Made by a program: the position numbers and the translations under genes. 64,000 nucleotides of DNA from Tubiluchus corallicola (lineage: Eukaryota; Priapulida; Priapulimorpha; Priapulimorphida; Tubiluchidae): the NCBI GenBank assembly GCA_030141605.1, contig JAQGDQ010000005.1, forward strand, positions 1,612,180 to 1,676,179, given 5' to 3'. The notes under the pieces were generated by a model. The model saw only the letters and a program-made list of their open reading frames with translations. It searched no databases and was not told the origin of the DNA. Each line of letters starts with the position of its first letter. Position 1 is the stretch's first letter. This document shows positions 52,901 to 62,600 of the stretch, one piece after another.

Positions 52901-55004
52901 TAATCATAGGTAAGAATTACTACCTGGTATATCTTATGTTGCATCATTTGTGTAATGGATAACATGTGCTAAAGAACCTTTCCTGATGCTTTTAGTTGGA
53001 TCACTCTTATCATGGGTATCATCCTCTTACATACTCCAGTCTCGATTTCAAAGGACACAGCCAGCGTGTATTTGCATTGCGGTACCATCCACGGAATAAT
53101 TACATATTCCTTACTGGAGGTTGGGATAACTGTGTCAAGATATGGGACAGTAGAACTCGTGATGGTGTAGAGCGGACAATAGCAGGACCACATATTTGCG
53201 GAGACAGCCTGGACTTGAAGGTAAAAGTTTAGTGTAAGAATTTGAAAAACTGTAAAAGAAATTTCATTGCTTGGCTAAATGAATAAGCTTTGGAAATTCA
53301 TCACTTACTATTTAAAGGAGAAAAAAAAGGGATTTTAAAGTATGGCTCAAAAAAATTTCCAATACAAAGTTATATTATTTAGCATTACTCTGCTTGTAAT
53401 TGAAAAAGAAAATTCTTAATAATTTAAAACGTCACACCATTTGGTAAACTGTCACTGCCTCACTCACTATCCCATTGTGCAGCAAAAAATGTCACAGGCT
53501 CACCAAAAAATATAGTATTAATTTATTAACATGGTAAAGGTATGTATACTTTTGTTTGGTTAGTGAATTGCACACTGCGAATGATCTGATAATTTTTTTA
53601 AACTTCACACGGTGTTATCTAAACTCGTTTAAATGACTTGTCATTAAAATGGTTGTGCTTAGCAACAATTTGAGCCAGTATTGTTTTTAAATTTTCAATC
53701 TTTGTACAGCACTGCTGTTCATACAAATTCTGTGAGCAATAAGATAGCAAGTGATACAAAATTTCAAGACAAATTTTTCAAGCTTTATTTATGAACTCTG
53801 TTTTTTTGTCCTTTAATTATTTAATTCATTTGTAATAATATCATCTTCATTTCTGTTAAACATAGTAGGCTTATCATTTTGAAGTGCTTACATTGTTTTT
53901 GATATTTTTTATTCCAAAGTAAGTCAGTGGTCACCAAAGGTAAGGTAAGGTGTTACAGTTAGAACATATAAATATCAAGTAGTTAACTGAAAAATGTTCT
54001 GTTTAATTCCACAGATAATTAAGTGGCCTGAGGAAAAAATGGATTTATTGTATCAAGGAATAGCCATCATAAAACTGTGAGAAGCAGAAGCAAATTATGA
54101 AAGCAATTCCCTTAGAAATTAATGAAGCGAGATCCTGGCTGCACCTTCCATTTCAAAAAACAGTTTCTAGTTATATTGTGACACTTTGTATTGTATTATC
54201 ACGTTAAGGGTTTTGACATTTTGACTGGCTCATGGAAGTCACAGGATGCTCTGCAAATATGGGAGTACACCAGCAGTAATTTGGTGAAAAATGTTCCGTT
54301 TTCACGAGAAAATGCTGGAGAGTTTCTGTATTGTGCACAGTTTTGTGATAATGATGTTGTTATGGCTGGTGGTAGTGGCACAAACAGTGTAAAAGCAATA
54401 AATTTTAAAACAGAACAGGTGAGTTAAATATATGTGATATATATTTATATATAATATTGGTAATTATATGTAATAATTATATTTAATATTGACTGCAATA
54501 TTAATATTGTGAATAGCAATGCGATATTGATGAGGCATTGATGACATTGCAAAGGTAGATTAGGTATTCAGGGTATTACCGATATTACCATACCTTAAGA
54601 ATATCAGATATGGAGAAAGGGAGGTTGGAGGAAGGTGAAGAGATACCAAGTTCTGTCTTTTCAACTTTGGGATTCTATGAGAAGTTTCCAAAACACTTTG
54701 TCTGTCTGCCTGCATGTGTCTCAGATTCCTTGCAATAAAATATTGAGCTTGGAAACACCAAGCTTTATAGAATTTTTCAGCATGAATGTGCATTTGCTAC
54801 AGTATAATCTGAATTCAACACACCCAGTAATTTACACTGATGTGAATCTGAGTGTTAACTTGCTGTTGATTCCAATATTGGTTTCAGTGTTTAGGTGAGC
54901 TTCATTTTGAAAAGCCTGTCCAAGCCCTGGATACGGTGAATGGTGGAAGAATGTTTGCATGTGGAGGAATGAATAGTGTCATCAAAGTTGGTTCTCTACA
55001 ATAA
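40932..55004 (+). CDS. WD40-repeat protein of unknown function (6 exons, about 345 aa)
   Basis: Exons are 40932-41126, 42076-42259, 51796-51902, 52996-53220, 54209-54418 and 54888-55004. The sum is 1038 nt with matching phases, ending in TAA. The protein looks like a single beta-propeller. WD-like blades are seen around RGVYCLQFSFDGKHLAVGYG, EISALDFSLDGFNFATAGRD with EIRIYD, RVFALRYHPRNNYIFLTGGW with DNCVKIWD, and ILTGSWKSQDALQIWEY. The last exon supplies a closing blade (GELHFEKPVQALDTVNGGRM, then FACGG). WD proteins are scaffolds; no partner, enzyme domain or localisation signal is seen, and I do not recognise the family. The frame stays open upstream of the ATG to an AG acceptor at 40896, so an extra 5' coding exon is possible. 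The intron 4 acceptor (ACGTTAAG) is weak. Intron 2 is 9.5 kb because of the LTR retrotransposon. Confidence 0.8.
42663..42667. repeat. target-site duplication CACGT, left copy
   Basis: A 5-bp direct repeat identical to 50803-50807. It brackets the LTR retrotransposon and marks the original insertion site in WD40-gene intron 2. Confidence 0.9.
42668..43845 (-). repeat. 3' LTR of the Gmr1-like retrotransposon
   Basis: A 1178-bp direct repeat starting TGTGACGCC on the plus strand and ending GTTTGTCACA (TG...CA limits). Compared by eye with the copy at 49625-50802 it has the same length and one difference (T at 43131 against C at 50088). The element reads on the minus strand, so this is its 3' LTR. 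Confidence 0.97.
43846..43856 (-). other. polypurine tract
   Basis: On the minus strand, GTGGGGGGATC immediately precedes the 3' LTR. A purine-rich run in this position primes plus-strand DNA synthesis in LTR elements. Confidence 0.75.
43857..44257 (-). other. non-coding 3' region of the retrotransposon
   Basis: About 400 bases between the polyprotein stop and the polypurine tract. No envelope-like or other frame is seen. Confidence 0.7.
44258..49087 (-). CDS. Gag-Pol polyprotein of a Gmr1-like Ty3/gypsy retrotransposon, integrase before reverse transcriptase
   Basis: A single 1609-aa frame without stop or shift. Domain order is Gag with a coiled-coil-like segment at about 145-190; CCHC zinc knuckle, Cys 393 to Cys 406 (CX2CX4HX4C); aspartic protease DTGS from 479; integrase with HHCC zinc finger (His 743, His 750, Cys 780, Cys 783), catalytic triad D813, D872, E908 (DDx35E) and a GPY/F module at 1049-1051; reverse transcriptase at about 1150-1400, with D1282 and YIDD at 1343-1346; RNase H at about 1455-1609, with D1494, E1536, D1561 and the closing CADALSR. 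All catalytic residues are present, so the element may be able to move. In ordinary Ty3/gypsy elements integrase comes last. Integrase ahead of reverse transcriptase, with Ty3/gypsy-type RT sequence, is the mark of the Gmr1-like group. No env is present. Confidence 0.95.
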   Translation of the reverse strand: MASKLFTAEELRKMIKGELFDIAGDMGLVIDPKARKENIVQLILETQQISISDPLDFALSNMQSLLNSAKPANAATGVADQIEFDRADVASSTPKAAPNKEFKAFSSPTVSTAPPTLPGFDPFAVQEPVQMPMHAHAQPDIKLSEQELKIKHQQLILETQKIELEKLKLQMQTTSNVVNNLQTTVNATQDKSTIIKFRNFDEKTEDILSFLDQFEICMRVNKVPISQYVPNLARVLSGRAALALQDVNQSQIFNYDVVKVQILNAYKLSKDAYRTAFRNIFKLKKETHRSYFNRVRKAGMQWLKAANAESKEQIGDLFFLEQALSKLPEDMVSYLRRLPHMSYLQIAEQADNYWSSFNDAAVLQKNESSKRTRGNAKNNDSDHESQGNARPKCYHCGKTGHVKLDCPVKKQESTQAFQNDSNKKQKPRGDFKKQCYSENESEGTITPNFTLSNTQDGALQENHEFEVMINSRIAVGLRDTGSDDSLIRPEFVKNEQYLGETVGIRCCHGDLRRIPLARVPVCSHKLNGWLLVAVIKGLPCDFCLGNNYLTSIQPFDYVKSTSQPAQVAPEKHHMNVSSMDETSHVPSFVKFGKDVQKPSSNALTDYKSRALNNSFQRNQKEKSLVMTRAQTVELREQLNKETSSVKSETEFSSEIKQYASPEENYMFAIVSRHQLIEEQQNDVTIKNLFDHVVSEDTAVQDGKGYFLKQGILYRANKRKMGKTVDQLLVVPQCRKQQVLQLAHDSKAGAHLGVKKTRDRILFEYTWPGIHTAIKKYIQFCPICQKTARVMKGDRAKLKPLPVVEKAFQSLQIDLIGPLARTKSGNKWALVIVDQGTRYPDAFPIKNTESETIAKCLLQFISRHGCPESIQSDQGTQFCSNLIRQLEQAFHIKGITSTPYNPQSQGLCERFNGSLKRSIKKLTLSDKTMEWDDLIPFVLFAYREVPQESLRYSPFELVYGHQVTGPMALLRKRWGCDQPTSPQDIDDYVANIIDELETVTQEAHEALRKAKIGQKDWYNQKARYRNLEVGQKVLVLLPTSRKKMERTWKGPYEIADKISEHVYSVIIGGKSRQVKQFHINLLKAWIPREERKALYTQTIPTLDVFTGQDELELDPEHESVSPMQRSQMEDHCFAPTSITPAQTVEDVVIPDYLTDKQKNELRTTLEKFTPTFSDIPDRTNVVEHKIQLTTDNPVVQKPYRIPQAQKESVRQEIMDMERLGVIVKSDSPFLSPAVIVIKRDQSIRFCIDFRKINSITVFDPYPIPRMDETVDQLHGAMFITCLDMTKYYWQVNLEENSRPITAFVTEFGKHEFQVMPFGLCNSAATAQCLVNRVLEPVIGFASGYIDDVIIFSRSWQDHLYHIELVLTCLSNAGLTIKPLKCNFALQETHFLGYVVGRNLLKPQPEKILAIQNYKRPETKKQVRSFLGFVGFYRRFIPNFSAIATPLHALTEKDKPNIVLWNAECERSFTTLKDALNSNTVLHAPNFDKTFFLTTDASATGIGGQLTQMSDDRQEVPITYLSRKLTKYECNYSTVEKELLAIIFSIEKSSYYLVGRQFVIRTDAQSLAYLKQMKNANRRIARWNLLLQEYTFTVVHIKGKTNYCADALSRH
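49088..49604 (-). other. retrotransposon leader between PBS and Gag start
   Basis: About 520 bases of 5' leader on the element's sense strand. No coding potential is seen. It would carry the packaging signal in a typical LTR element, but none was identified. Confidence 0.6.
49607..49622 (-). other. primer-binding site
   Basis: On the minus strand, two bases after the 5' LTR, the sequence TGGTGGCAGCTTATGG begins with TGG, as a site complementary to the CCA end of a tRNA should. The tRNA species was not assigned. Confidence 0.7.
49625..50802 (-). repeat. 5' LTR of the Gmr1-like retrotransposon
   Basis: The partner of 42668-43845, 1178 bp, TG...CA limits. By position it should hold the element's promoter for minus-strand transcription. 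The short open frames inside both LTRs are identical in each copy and look spurious. Confidence 0.97.
50803..50807. repeat. target-site duplication CACGT, right copy
   Basis: Direct repeat of 42663-42667 at the right edge of the retrotransposon. Confidence 0.9.
51149..51174. repeat. (AT)n microsatellite
   Basis: About 12 AT units followed by TTTA repeats, in WD40-gene intron 2. Confidence 0.95.
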
Positions 55005-55233
55005 TCAAGGCACTGGCTTTTTTGTGTTTATGTAAAACAATGTATTAGCTTAAACTGCATTTTTTTAAATTATTTGGTTGGCTATTGTTGGCCAAAATGG
55101 CACTGATGAGACGAAGATGAATTTTACATTGTTTATGTGCATTGTTCATTAAGTTCATGATTATTTTTTGCTTCTAAAGCTTTCAACTATCCTGTAATTT
55201 AGCAAAGTAATATAAGTTAATGTGTAGTGCTGC

Positions 55234-55239
55234 AATAAA
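55234..55239 (+). promoter_or_regulatory. poly(A) signal of the WD40 gene
   Basis: AATAAA (overlapping a second AATAAA four bases on) 230 bases past the stop codon, at a typical distance. Confidence 0.6.
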
Positions 55240-56611
55240 TAAAGCTTTCTTTATTGCCTGTATGTGTTATTTCTGTTCCGTTTTGTTTTTCAGTCTTGTA
55301 TTCAAAGAACCAACAGTGAAACAGAAACTCGTGGTAAGTGTACGCACAATCATCACTTTATTAGCACCAGCTTGTAAAAGCAAAAAGTGATTTAAGTTAG
55401 AAACTGTACCACATGCGTTGGTATATTGTAAAAATGAAGACCTGACTTTCTTACACATTTTTAACAGGTAAGGTAGAGCCCAGACATGATCATTTTATAG
55501 TAAAAGTTTATAACACTGTTTAAAAATCACAAAAAATATTAACACCATAAATGCATATATGGCAGTGTACTGAAAGTGGCACCGAAATAGTAAATGATAA
55601 AGATAAAACAAGTTATGTAATAGTAGTACTGTTCCAAAATTGAAGTGTGAAGAATGAAAGCTATTACCACACTTTTAATCAAGACGTCTGTATAAAATAC
55701 TAATTACAGTGACTAGGTTTGTGCTATGGGTCTCACTGCAAAAATACTTTTCACGGGGACGAAGTGAAAAGAGCATGTTTGAAGAGACAAGAACACTACA
55801 CAGTGTTTAAATCTGTGGGTTGTGGATAAATGCAGTGAAGAATGTAAAAATAATATTAACAAGATAAAAACGGTTTTCCTACATGCTTATCACAACCACT
55901 TGTTTACAAAAAAGTAAATGTTATTAAATTTGATAAGGAGGTAAACTGACTATTTGACACAACTATAAAAAATTTTATTATTAACATAAAACTTTAAAAT
56001 CCCAATTCCAGTTTTAATTATTGACACAAATGAGATAATTTTTTCATTTTAATTCAAATGTTAACATCTAGATCTTTTTTTCTGAAAATTGCATACAGTA
56101 AAATTTGCTTCAAATATATAAGAACTGGGTAAGTTTTGTTACCTGTGAGATGCAGTAATAGAAAACTAATAGTTAAAAAGTTATATACCATTTACATTAT
56201 TCTTGGACATAATAAGTCTATACAGCAACAAATAGGCTAACTATAACGTATTATATAACATGATTAAAATGTATGTTTATCATTTCCTGTGGCACAATAA
56301 ATTGATGAAAATCAGAACAACGAAATATTCTTCAAGAACACCTAAACATTCATTCGTAACTATGTCTAAAATCTTTGGCCTCTATGCATTTACATATAAT
56401 TATAAGTTTATAAAATAATATAGCACCAAATTTTAATTTAAATGCATTAAATGACTGGAGCAAATTCCTGATAGTATCAAGTTCAACACGAGTTTATTAT
56501 GATTCAGTATAAATGTTATCAATTGACAGACAAGAATATGTTGTATTTTAATATTACAATTAAGACGACTGAGCTCGAGTGATTACTGTACAAATAGATG
56601 TGCATACCTGG
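55240..56611. other. spacer between convergent WD40 and collagen IV genes
   Basis: The genes meet tail to tail. No further gene is seen. The right part should be the collagen 3' UTR on the minus strand, with a candidate AATAAA at 56493-56498. Confidence 0.6.
56493..56498 (-). promoter_or_regulatory. candidate poly(A) signal of the collagen IV gene
   Basis: AATAAA on the minus strand about 115 bases past the stop codon. Confidence 0.45.
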
Positions 56612-59600
56612 TTATGATCGTTTTGTACAAACCGCACATCGACTGATTCTTTGCGTTAGTTGGCCTGCTTTGAGTGTAGCTGGCGTTGGTGATGTCCACT
56701 GACTGTCTCGATCTATCGTGGACATCCAAAAACTGTATGTGGTTGCGTAGTAATTGCAGGTTCCAATGCCATGACATTCGATAAATGGAGATGGCCGGAA
56801 ATCTTGCAAACAACTACCAGGAGATTGCAAACTCTGTCCGCCACCATCATCTCCCGCTGATGTGTGCTAAAATTATAAATACGTCAAAAGCTTGTGTCGA
56901 TATGCTTGAGCAAAAGTAAAAGTCTTGGTAATAAATAATTCATTAGTTTATGATTATTAAAATACACTATTCAACTAAAAAAGAACCGAGTTGCATTTAA
57001 CAAATTCATCTACGTACCATAACAAAACTATAACCTATCCATAAACTCTCCCACCCACTAGGACAATCAGGAATTGTCATTGTTTGGCTGTGTACAGCAA
57101 TAATACTTGATGGTGCTTCACATACGGAACAGCGACCAATATATGGTCTGACAGCTTCCCCGACAACTGGTGCCATCATCATAGTCATTGGTTCAAGAGT
57201 AGACAACCAGTAACTGTAGTCGTTCCTGTTTGCCACATTACACACATTGTTCAAGTTACAAAACATGAATGGCATAGTACTGAATCGTCGGATGCAGCTT
57301 CCAGGAGCACCTGTAATATACAACAGTGCAGTAACATATGACATTCACTTACCATTTATTATATGATTTCAAAAGCAGCTACTGTATACTACAACAATTT
57401 CTTGTACATTTATATTTTATTCCATATGATGCAAGAAGAAAACGACAAAAAAAATAATAATTACCCAAATCTTGTCCGTGTGTCTTTTCGTTGCCTTGTA
57501 CATACAGCAGAGAGTAACCATCCCATAATTTTGCCAAGCCATTTGGACAATCCGGAATTCTTGTGGATTGGCTATGAGTTGCAAATATGAATCCAAGAGC
57601 AGAGCTAGGAGCTCCTGGTGGACCAACTCCACCAGGGTAACCTTTTGGCCCTGGCCCACCTATTCTTCCATCAAGACCTAGAAAGGTGTTTATTGATTTT
57701 AATAGTGACAGGTTGATAGCAGCAGTAATGGCTATCACATGCTCAGACATTTGGAATTGCGCAATGAATACATACCATTAAATCCGGGAAGCCCTGGAAG
57801 TCCCTTACGGCCAGGGTACCCAGGCAAACCTGGACCACCTGGTCGCCCTTTCAACCCCTCTAAGCCTGGTAAACCTGGAAGCCCATCATCACCACGCAAT
57901 CCGGGTAGCCCGGGATAACCAGAATCACCTGGTTCCCCTGGTTCTCCTGTAATATTAGCTGGGGGTGGCAGTCCTGGCTCACCTGCCACACCTATAGTAC
58001 AGTACAAAAATTAAAAAGAGAAATAAGTTTGCTAAAAATAAATAAATGTTATTCATTTATAAACTGAAATGGATAATATTTTAATAAACATTATATAAGT
58101 CTAATATAGACAAGAATCCAATTCCGATTAGACAAGCCTTAGTCAGACCAGATTAAGTTTCCAATCAGTGCAGGATAGGATAGTGGATGGTAATTCACTT
58201 TAAAAAAGATTTTGTCTCAGGTCGAGTAAGTGAGTAAGAATTTTCTTAGGGATTATTTAACAATTTACCAAATTATTCAAATATTCAAATATTCAATATT
58301 CAAATACTGTTAAATGAACTTAATAGTTCGAACGTTTATCAAGTGACCTCACTGACAGTACGTGTCACAAGATGGACTATTTAAAACAAGGATGTGTAGC
58401 CACCTTCTGGTCCTATACGACCAGGAAGTCCTGGGAGACCATCCAACCCGACATCACCCGACATTCCCTTTAATCCATCTCGACCTGGTAAACCTGGCAG
58501 TCCCGGTCGACCTTTCAGTCCTTGCAAGCCTTCAAAACCTGGTGGACCCTAAACAAAATTATAACAGCAACACTAAAGTTATGTATAAATAAATATAATG
58601 CCATGATGCGTGTTTTATGGTTTCTATACGAACTTTTCATTGTGTACTGTGTGAGGACCATGATTACGCAATCACTGTACCGTTTTCTTAGTATCACCAA
58701 ATGTATCTGCTTGCAGCAATTACTCTGAACCAAATAGCAGATAGATTATGTGAATTGAGAAAATTTTTTTAATCTGCAATTTTCTTTACTGTTTTTCAAC
58801 TTGGATTTTTTAGCTTTTGTCCAACCGTTAAGAAAACCATTTTATCTGGAAACTGATTGTCAGAGTTAAGAATACCAGATTTTATTTTCTACCTTCATAT
58901 TTCTTAATAAAAATATTTCTAAGTACTTCATATTTCTAAGTAAAAATATAAATAGTTCTGTTTGGTGCTGTGCATTTCAAATGTAATATATACGCAGTGC
59001 TCAATATAAGTGAAGTGCTGGTTTCTTGAAATTTTCTGTGACACAGTTACACACAGTTAGAAAAGCTTAGAGAACTTTGAAGAAAAAAATTTTGCACTCA
59101 TTTATGAGAGGAAATAATATTATTCCGTTCTTTTCATTTCAGAATGAAACTTCTCTCTCTGTACATTATCTTTAATTTATACAATTTTAACAATTATAAT
59201 AACAATACAGTACAGGTTACATTATGTTATTGCAAATGATACATGGTCCTTGGCACATTTTATGGCATCACATGGTACTTGGGGTGGATGTTGGCGTGTA
59301 TGCTACATAACAGCATATTTGACTTACTGTCCAGCATTTTTGGGCTGCATATTGTCACTTACTGCTGCAATGTCTTCATTTCCTCATTCCATCTGACGTT
59401 TACCTGATCAATGACTTTGTTTTTGATACGTGTTGATTACCAGAATTTATGCAAATGTTGGTTCTAGATTTACTGTAACAATCGATTACACTGGTGCAGT
59501 CACAGTCTCTATTTCGATAATGGTATAGTTACTATAGGGCGTCTCTTGTGGATTGCGTATTAAATGGTCCAAGTTAACATCCATACCTGACTTATAGTTG

Positions 59601-62600
59601 TTTAGACCTTTCTCACTTGTTACTGATCAAAAATGGTTTATGCGGGCAAGATATTCGATCATTTATTTTATTGATTATAATTTTACATTTCATCATGACT
59701 GAAATTCTTGAATGATTGGATATCATGTCAACATTATGATTCACACCGATTATAATACCCGAAACTACAAATAATCAATTCCAGAGTGTATCTTTTATTA
59801 AAATCAATGTAATCAATATCAGTACCACTGATGATGTCTAGAGTGAATATCAGATTATCTTATGACATTGCAGCAGGCACTTATTTTAGCACAAGTGACA
59901 ATGTATAATGAAAAAAAGTAGGCCAGGAAGTAAGTGTTGTGTAACATCTATGAACACTTGTGTTAAGTACTATCAGAAAATCAAAGATATTCTACATAAT
60001 TATGATGCAACAAGCTAACATGTATCTAAATCTCTCTTGTACTGCCACATTTTATTTAAGTTTATTTTTGCAAATTACAATTTTTATTGCTCAGTTTAAA
60101 ATTTGTATTCCAATTTCCTGTAAATTTTAATAATACAATGCAGTGTTTTTTAAATTTTAAATTTCATCTATTAATTTGAATCATCGTTTTCATCTTTTTT
60201 GATATTAATTGTCTTACATTTGTAACATCTGAGGAAGAGATTAGAAAATCTCGAAACGTCATAGTCAATAAAATATAAATCACTAACGTTCTAGAAAATG
60301 ATTAATTAACAATACTCGAATTGCGCTATTGCATTTAATATATGCAAATAAAATCATCCCTCTATATTAAATGTATGAATTTTGTACTCACTGGTAAACC
60401 TGGATAGCCTGGTACCGACGATCCAGGTCGTCCTTGAAGGCCATCCCTTCCGCGTTGTCCTTTTGCTCCAGGATATCCAGGTGATCCATCCAGTCCTCTT
60501 TCTCCCTTTGGTCCAGGAAATCCAGGAAGGCCATCTGAACCAGGCAGGCCTCGTTCTCCTTTGAAGCCATCACGGCCTGGTGCCCCAGGTCGGCCATCTA
60601 ACCCACGAAGTCCATCTCGACCACGATTACCCTTTTCTCCAGGCAGCCCATCTAGGCCTGGCAAACCCCATCGACCTTCCTCACCGGGAGGTCCTTGAAT
60701 ATCTCCATCAATCATGCCACCTGGCTCACCACGTTCTCCTGGCAATCCAGGGAGTCCGGCATAACCTGAAAAATGGTCATCCCAATGTTTTTATAATCAA
60801 CACTAAAGCCTTTAGAGTAATTTTTGTTATCCACGTATCTGCAATATTTTAAACCATTCTGAGGCGTGCAGGAATTTTTATGTAATGCTGTTCGTTTGCT
60901 CCATTTTCACCAGCGTAATCATCCACAAACATGCAACTTATTGTATGAAATAGGGTGCTTACCCTTGGAACCCGGTGAACCAGGAAGTCCTTCAAGACCA
61001 TCATACCCGTCTGGCCCAATTTCACCTTTCAAGCCAGGTAATCCCGGCAAACCAGCATCACCTTCTTGACCTGGATATCCGTCCCTTCCAGATAAACCTC
61101 GGTCACCTTGTGCGCCCTTCCTACCTGGTAACCCTGGTAATCCTTTAAAAAATACATTCACAGCATTGTATAATTGGCGCAAAAACAGTGTATTAAAGAG
61201 TGAAATGTTGAACAAGCGACTGAAGTAACTAAACTAGAGACAATTTACCTGGTCGACCATCTTCTCCTTTTTCACCAGGAAGACCATCTTGGCCAGGACG
61301 ACCTTCTGTAGCATCATCACCTCGTTCTCCTTTTACTCCAGGTAAGCCACTTAAACCAGGGTAACCATCAGTACCCTAAAAAGTTTACAAACGAAACAAG
61401 TGCTTAATAGTGTGTTTTTCTTGATATGATAGTGACAGCACAATAGTACTGGAGACTAAATTAAGTTTTCTACCTTTGGTCCTCTCAAGCCTGGCAAACC
61501 TGGTCTACCTGCACCTCCTCGGTCTCCTTTTGCACCAGGTAATCCATCTAAACCTGGAAGACCGGGTCTTCCTGGAAGTCCAGGTTCTCCTTTTGCAGTT
61601 TCATATCCTGAAGTAGGTATATTTATTAATGGCCTCTTATTAATTATATTTACTATAATCCATTGTGTTAAGTGAAACATATTAAGTATCAGTAAATGTT
61701 ATTTTAACATGGGTCATGTTTAGATGTAAGAAGAGACAATACGGATTTTAATATCTAAAAAATCAGTGAAAACAAGTCAAATTAAATTACTATTTTTAGA
61801 TAAGTAAAACTGATGTTTTCTAGGTAGTAGTCATGCTACATGTTGTGATTATCAGAATTCATGAACTGATAGAACAATTGATGTATTCATCAAGTGCCAG
61901 TAATACATGTAATTATTATAGGCTTAACATATGGAGCAGTTCTAGTAGATCAAATCTTTATTTTACGCATAGAAGCATAGGGTGGAATATTAAAAAAGGT
62001 CTACCAATTCAGATTTTTAATCTTGGCAGCAAAAAGAAAAACAGATCTGCAGCTCAACAACCCGATCTCATGAAATTCTGAACCACTTATGAGTCACTAA
62101 TATTTAATGAAAAATAATATGTAATCAATTGAAATTTACATACTGTAGGAATGTACAGTTACGATAATAAGCAGTAAGTGTACAACTTCCAGCTAGAGTA
62201 TCAAATAACAACTACTTTATTGGACAAAACTAAGCATTCTGGATATCTCTATTTTTAATACAGTAGATGTTATCAAACTGACTTTTGTTAAATAAGTCTG
62301 AAACTCCTTATTTTGTTATTGTTGGTAATCAAGTGCAATCTAAGAAAAGTTGGTTTGCAGCTCAATGATGTTTACCCAAATCTCTCCTTGCGGTAAAAGT
62401 GTTAGTGCATTGTCTTAGTAAGTTATGAAGTATCTATTCAGATTTTTTTGTTTATATGGCACATATTTGGCTATATATGTTTTATTGGTTTAGGTATAGC
62501 TTAAGGTCATCAGGATCCATATTCTCAAAGCTTTGTATGGTATGATTTTGTAGTCACCTAAAATGAAAAGCCTCAATATGTCTCAAATTGGTATTTTAGA

